From an uncultured Tateyamaria sp. (GTDB lineage: Bacteria > Pseudomonadota > Alphaproteobacteria > Rhodobacterales > Rhodobacteraceae), in assembly GCF_947494755.1 (NCBI RefSeq), contig NZ_CANLVZ010000002.1, positions 248,001 to 312,000 of the forward strand: 64,000 nt of DNA, read 5' to 3'. Below the pieces are notes generated by a model, which saw only the letters and a list, made by a program, of their open reading frames with translations, was not told the DNA's origin and did no database searches. Shown piece by piece: positions 62,579-64,000 of this stretch; the stretch's first letter is position 1, and each line of letters starts with the position of its first letter. A program made the position numbers and the translations under genes.

Positions 62579-63807
62579 AGCCACCGGTCCTCTTTATCCT
62601 GTTCACCGTCATGCTGGACGCGATGGGCATTGGGCTGATCGTGCCGGTCATGCCCGACCTCGTCCAGGAAGTGCGCGGTGCGGGCATCGGATCAGCCGCC
62701 GTGTGGGGCGGGATCCTGTCGGCCACGTTCGCCGCTATGCAGTTCCTGTTCGGCCCGGTGATCGGGGCCCTGTCGGACCGGTTCGGGCGGCGGCCGATCC
62801 TGCTGGTATCGCTGCTGGTCATGGCAGCCGACTATCTGGTCATGGCTGTGGCCGGGTCAATCTGGTTACTGCTGGCAGGCCGGGTCGTGGGCGGGATCAC
62901 CGCTGCGACACAGTCCACCGCCAACGCCTATATGGCCGACATCTCGAAACCCGGTCAAAAGGCCGCGAATTTCGGGCTGATCGGGGCCGCGTTCGGAATG
63001 GGCTTTGTTTTTGGCCCGATGATCGGCGGCGCACTGGCCGAATATGGCACTCGCGCGCCGTTTTATGCCGCCGCCGGACTGGCAGCGGCCAACGCGGTAT
63101 TTGGGTATTTCGTGCTCAAGGAAACCGTGGATGACCGCATTCGCCGACCCTTTGAGTGGCGGCGCGCGAACCCGTTCGGGCTGTTCAAATATCTCGCCCG
63201 ACTGCCGGGCCTTGGTCCGCTGCTGATCGTGTTCTTCTTCTATCAGGTGGCGTTCGGCGTCTACCCTGCGATCTGGAGCTACTACACGCTTGAGCGTTTC
63301 GACTGGTCGCCCGGCATGCGCGGGCTGTCCTTGGGGCTGTTCGGTGTATCCATGGCCATCGTTCAGGGCGGCTTGATCCGGCCCATCCTGCGCGCCCTTG
63401 GCGAGCGGGGCGCGGTGATCTATGGGCACGGCGCGGATGTGATCGTGTTCCTGCTGATCGGGATCGTCAGTTCAGGCACCTGGCTGCTGATCCTCACACC
63501 GCTCGCCGCCCTGCCGGCCGTGATCACACCTGCCTTGCAGGGGATCATGTCCAAGGCCGTCGATGACAATCAACAGGGCGAATTGCAGGGTGCGCTGACC
63601 TCGGTGTCGGCCTTGGCGATGATCCTCTCGCCGATGGTGATGACATACGTGTTTTTCGCCTTCACCAAACCGGGCGCACCTGTTTACGCGCCGGGATCGT
63701 CGTTCTTTTTATCCGGCGTTCTGATCGCCATCGGGCTGTTCATCTTTCTGCGTGCCGGGAAAATCGCGCACAAGGCCCCCATTCCCGAACCGCCTGCGTC
63801 ACATTAA
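62575..63807 (+). CDS. MFS drug efflux protein, TCR/Tet type
   Basis: A 410-residue twelve-helix transporter. The first helix VLFILFTVMLDAMGIGLIVPV and the loop GALSDRFGRRPILLVSL (motif A) with GRVVGGITAATQSTANAY (motif C-like) match the tetracycline-efflux branch. The TTG at 62575 overlaps pcaB and gives the family N-terminus; the first ATG (62611) would remove half of helix one. It may export an aromatic or halogenated compound handled by the operon. Confidence 0.87.
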   Translation: MKPPVLFILFTVMLDAMGIGLIVPVMPDLVQEVRGAGIGSAAVWGGILSATFAAMQFLFGPVIGALSDRFGRRPILLVSLLVMAADYLVMAVAGSIWLLLAGRVVGGITAATQSTANAYMADISKPGQKAANFGLIGAAFGMGFVFGPMIGGALAEYGTRAPFYAAAGLAAANAVFGYFVLKETVDDRIRRPFEWRRANPFGLFKYLARLPGLGPLLIVFFFYQVAFGVYPAIWSYYTLERFDWSPGMRGLSLGLFGVSMAIVQGGLIRPILRALGERGAVIYGHGADVIVFLLIGIVSSGTWLLILTPLAALPAVITPALQGIMSKAVDDNQQGELQGALTSVSALAMILSPMVMTYVFFAFTKPGAPVYAPGSSFFLSGVLIAIGLFIFLRAGKIAHKAPIPEPPASH

Positions 63808-63890
63808 GTCGCATTCGGTCTTGCGAGGGCGCACAGGCTGCGCCACCGTCCCCTGAAACACCACACTGACAGCGCCAGCAAGGATCGCCC

Positions 63891-64000
63891 ATGCAGACCA
63901 TCAAAGCCGCCGTATGCCACGCCTTTGGCGACCCCCTCGTGATCGAAGACATTCTGCTGCGCGCGCCCGAAACGGGCGAGGTCGAGGTCAGTCTTGATGC
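63891..64000 (+). CDS. zinc-type alcohol dehydrogenase, 5' part only
   Basis: Only 36 residues are inside the window (MQTIKAAVCHAFGDPLVIED, then LLRAPETGEVEVSLDA). They match the N-terminus of GroES-like domain medium-chain dehydrogenases, close to glutathione-dependent formaldehyde dehydrogenase relatives. CAAGGATCGCCC precedes the ATG. It starts 83 bases after the MFS gene, so co-transcription is possible. Confidence 0.75.
   Translation, partial: MQTIKAAVCHAFGDPLVIEDILLRAPETGEVEVSLD

Overview
The window looks like a single piece of ordinary chromosome from a marine-type alphaproteobacterium of the Rhodobacterales (Roseobacter group). The evidence is high GC, an Irr regulator beside a fabA-fabB-fabI cluster, a GlpSTPQ(U)V-type glycerol ABC transporter, the ihfB-lapA-trpF-trpB run, and a SAM/SAH-type riboswitch in front of metK, a class described mainly from this order. 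The genus cannot be fixed from the sequence alone. I see no rRNA operon, insertion sequence, prophage or CRISPR array. One tRNA gene is present, tRNA-Ser(GCU).

Layout. 1-5.4 kb: a LysR regulator, a FAD oxidoreductase, a uronate-dehydrogenase-like enzyme and a dipeptidase-like protein on the minus strand, divergent from a ring-cleavage dioxygenase/esterase pair. 5.4-7.3 kb: an ABC exporter with a tiny ORF upstream. 7.5-13.6 kb: a six-gene glycerol ABC uptake operon. 13.8-17.3 kb: a periplasmic nucleotidase, an orphan LysM protein and tRNA-Ser. 17.3-24 kb: housekeeping genes (ychF, trpA, cmk, aroA, trmB) and a PagL-like lipid A deacylase. 23.7-26.6 kb: a MarR-nitroreductase operon with a paired palindromic operator, divergent from lldD. 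26.7-34.2 kb: MFS transporter, rplY, a Ktr-type potassium uptake pair, pth and several uncharacterised genes. 34.2-39.2 kb: trpB, trpF, lapA, ihfB, rpsA. 39.5-41.6 kb: a KAP-type NTPase with an altered P-loop and a secreted protein. 41.6-49.5 kb: metK, lnt, corC, ybeY, phoH, then two cell-envelope genes, then miaB. 49.6-56.7 kb: Irr, three oxygenase or unknown genes, and fabA-fabB-fabI. 56.8-63.8 kb: a tightly packed plus-strand run of seven genes (haloacid dehalogenase, hydrolase, PLP dehydratase, EEP-family hydrolase, pcaD, pcaB, MFS efflux). The window ends inside a zinc alcohol dehydrogenase.

How the parts fit together. Most genes are central: translation, RNA and ribosome maturation, unsaturated fatty acid synthesis, tryptophan and chorismate synthesis. 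They are interleaved with catabolic and detoxification modules typical of heterotrophic marine bacteria (glycerol, lactate, protocatechuate branch, quinone/aromatic cleavage). Several clusters that are usually contiguous are split here: aroA-cmk from rpsA-ihfB, trpA from trpFB, and metK from trmB.

The least explained items are the KAP NTPase with Arg in place of the Walker A Lys, a duplicated tryptophan/cysteine-rich envelope module, the orphan LysM protein, a HalD/BesD-like oxygenase that keeps the Asp iron ligand, a dipeptidase-like protein that has lost recognisable metal ligands, and two families of GC-rich hairpin repeats at gene ends. I did not find convincing evidence of a wholly new multi-gene system.
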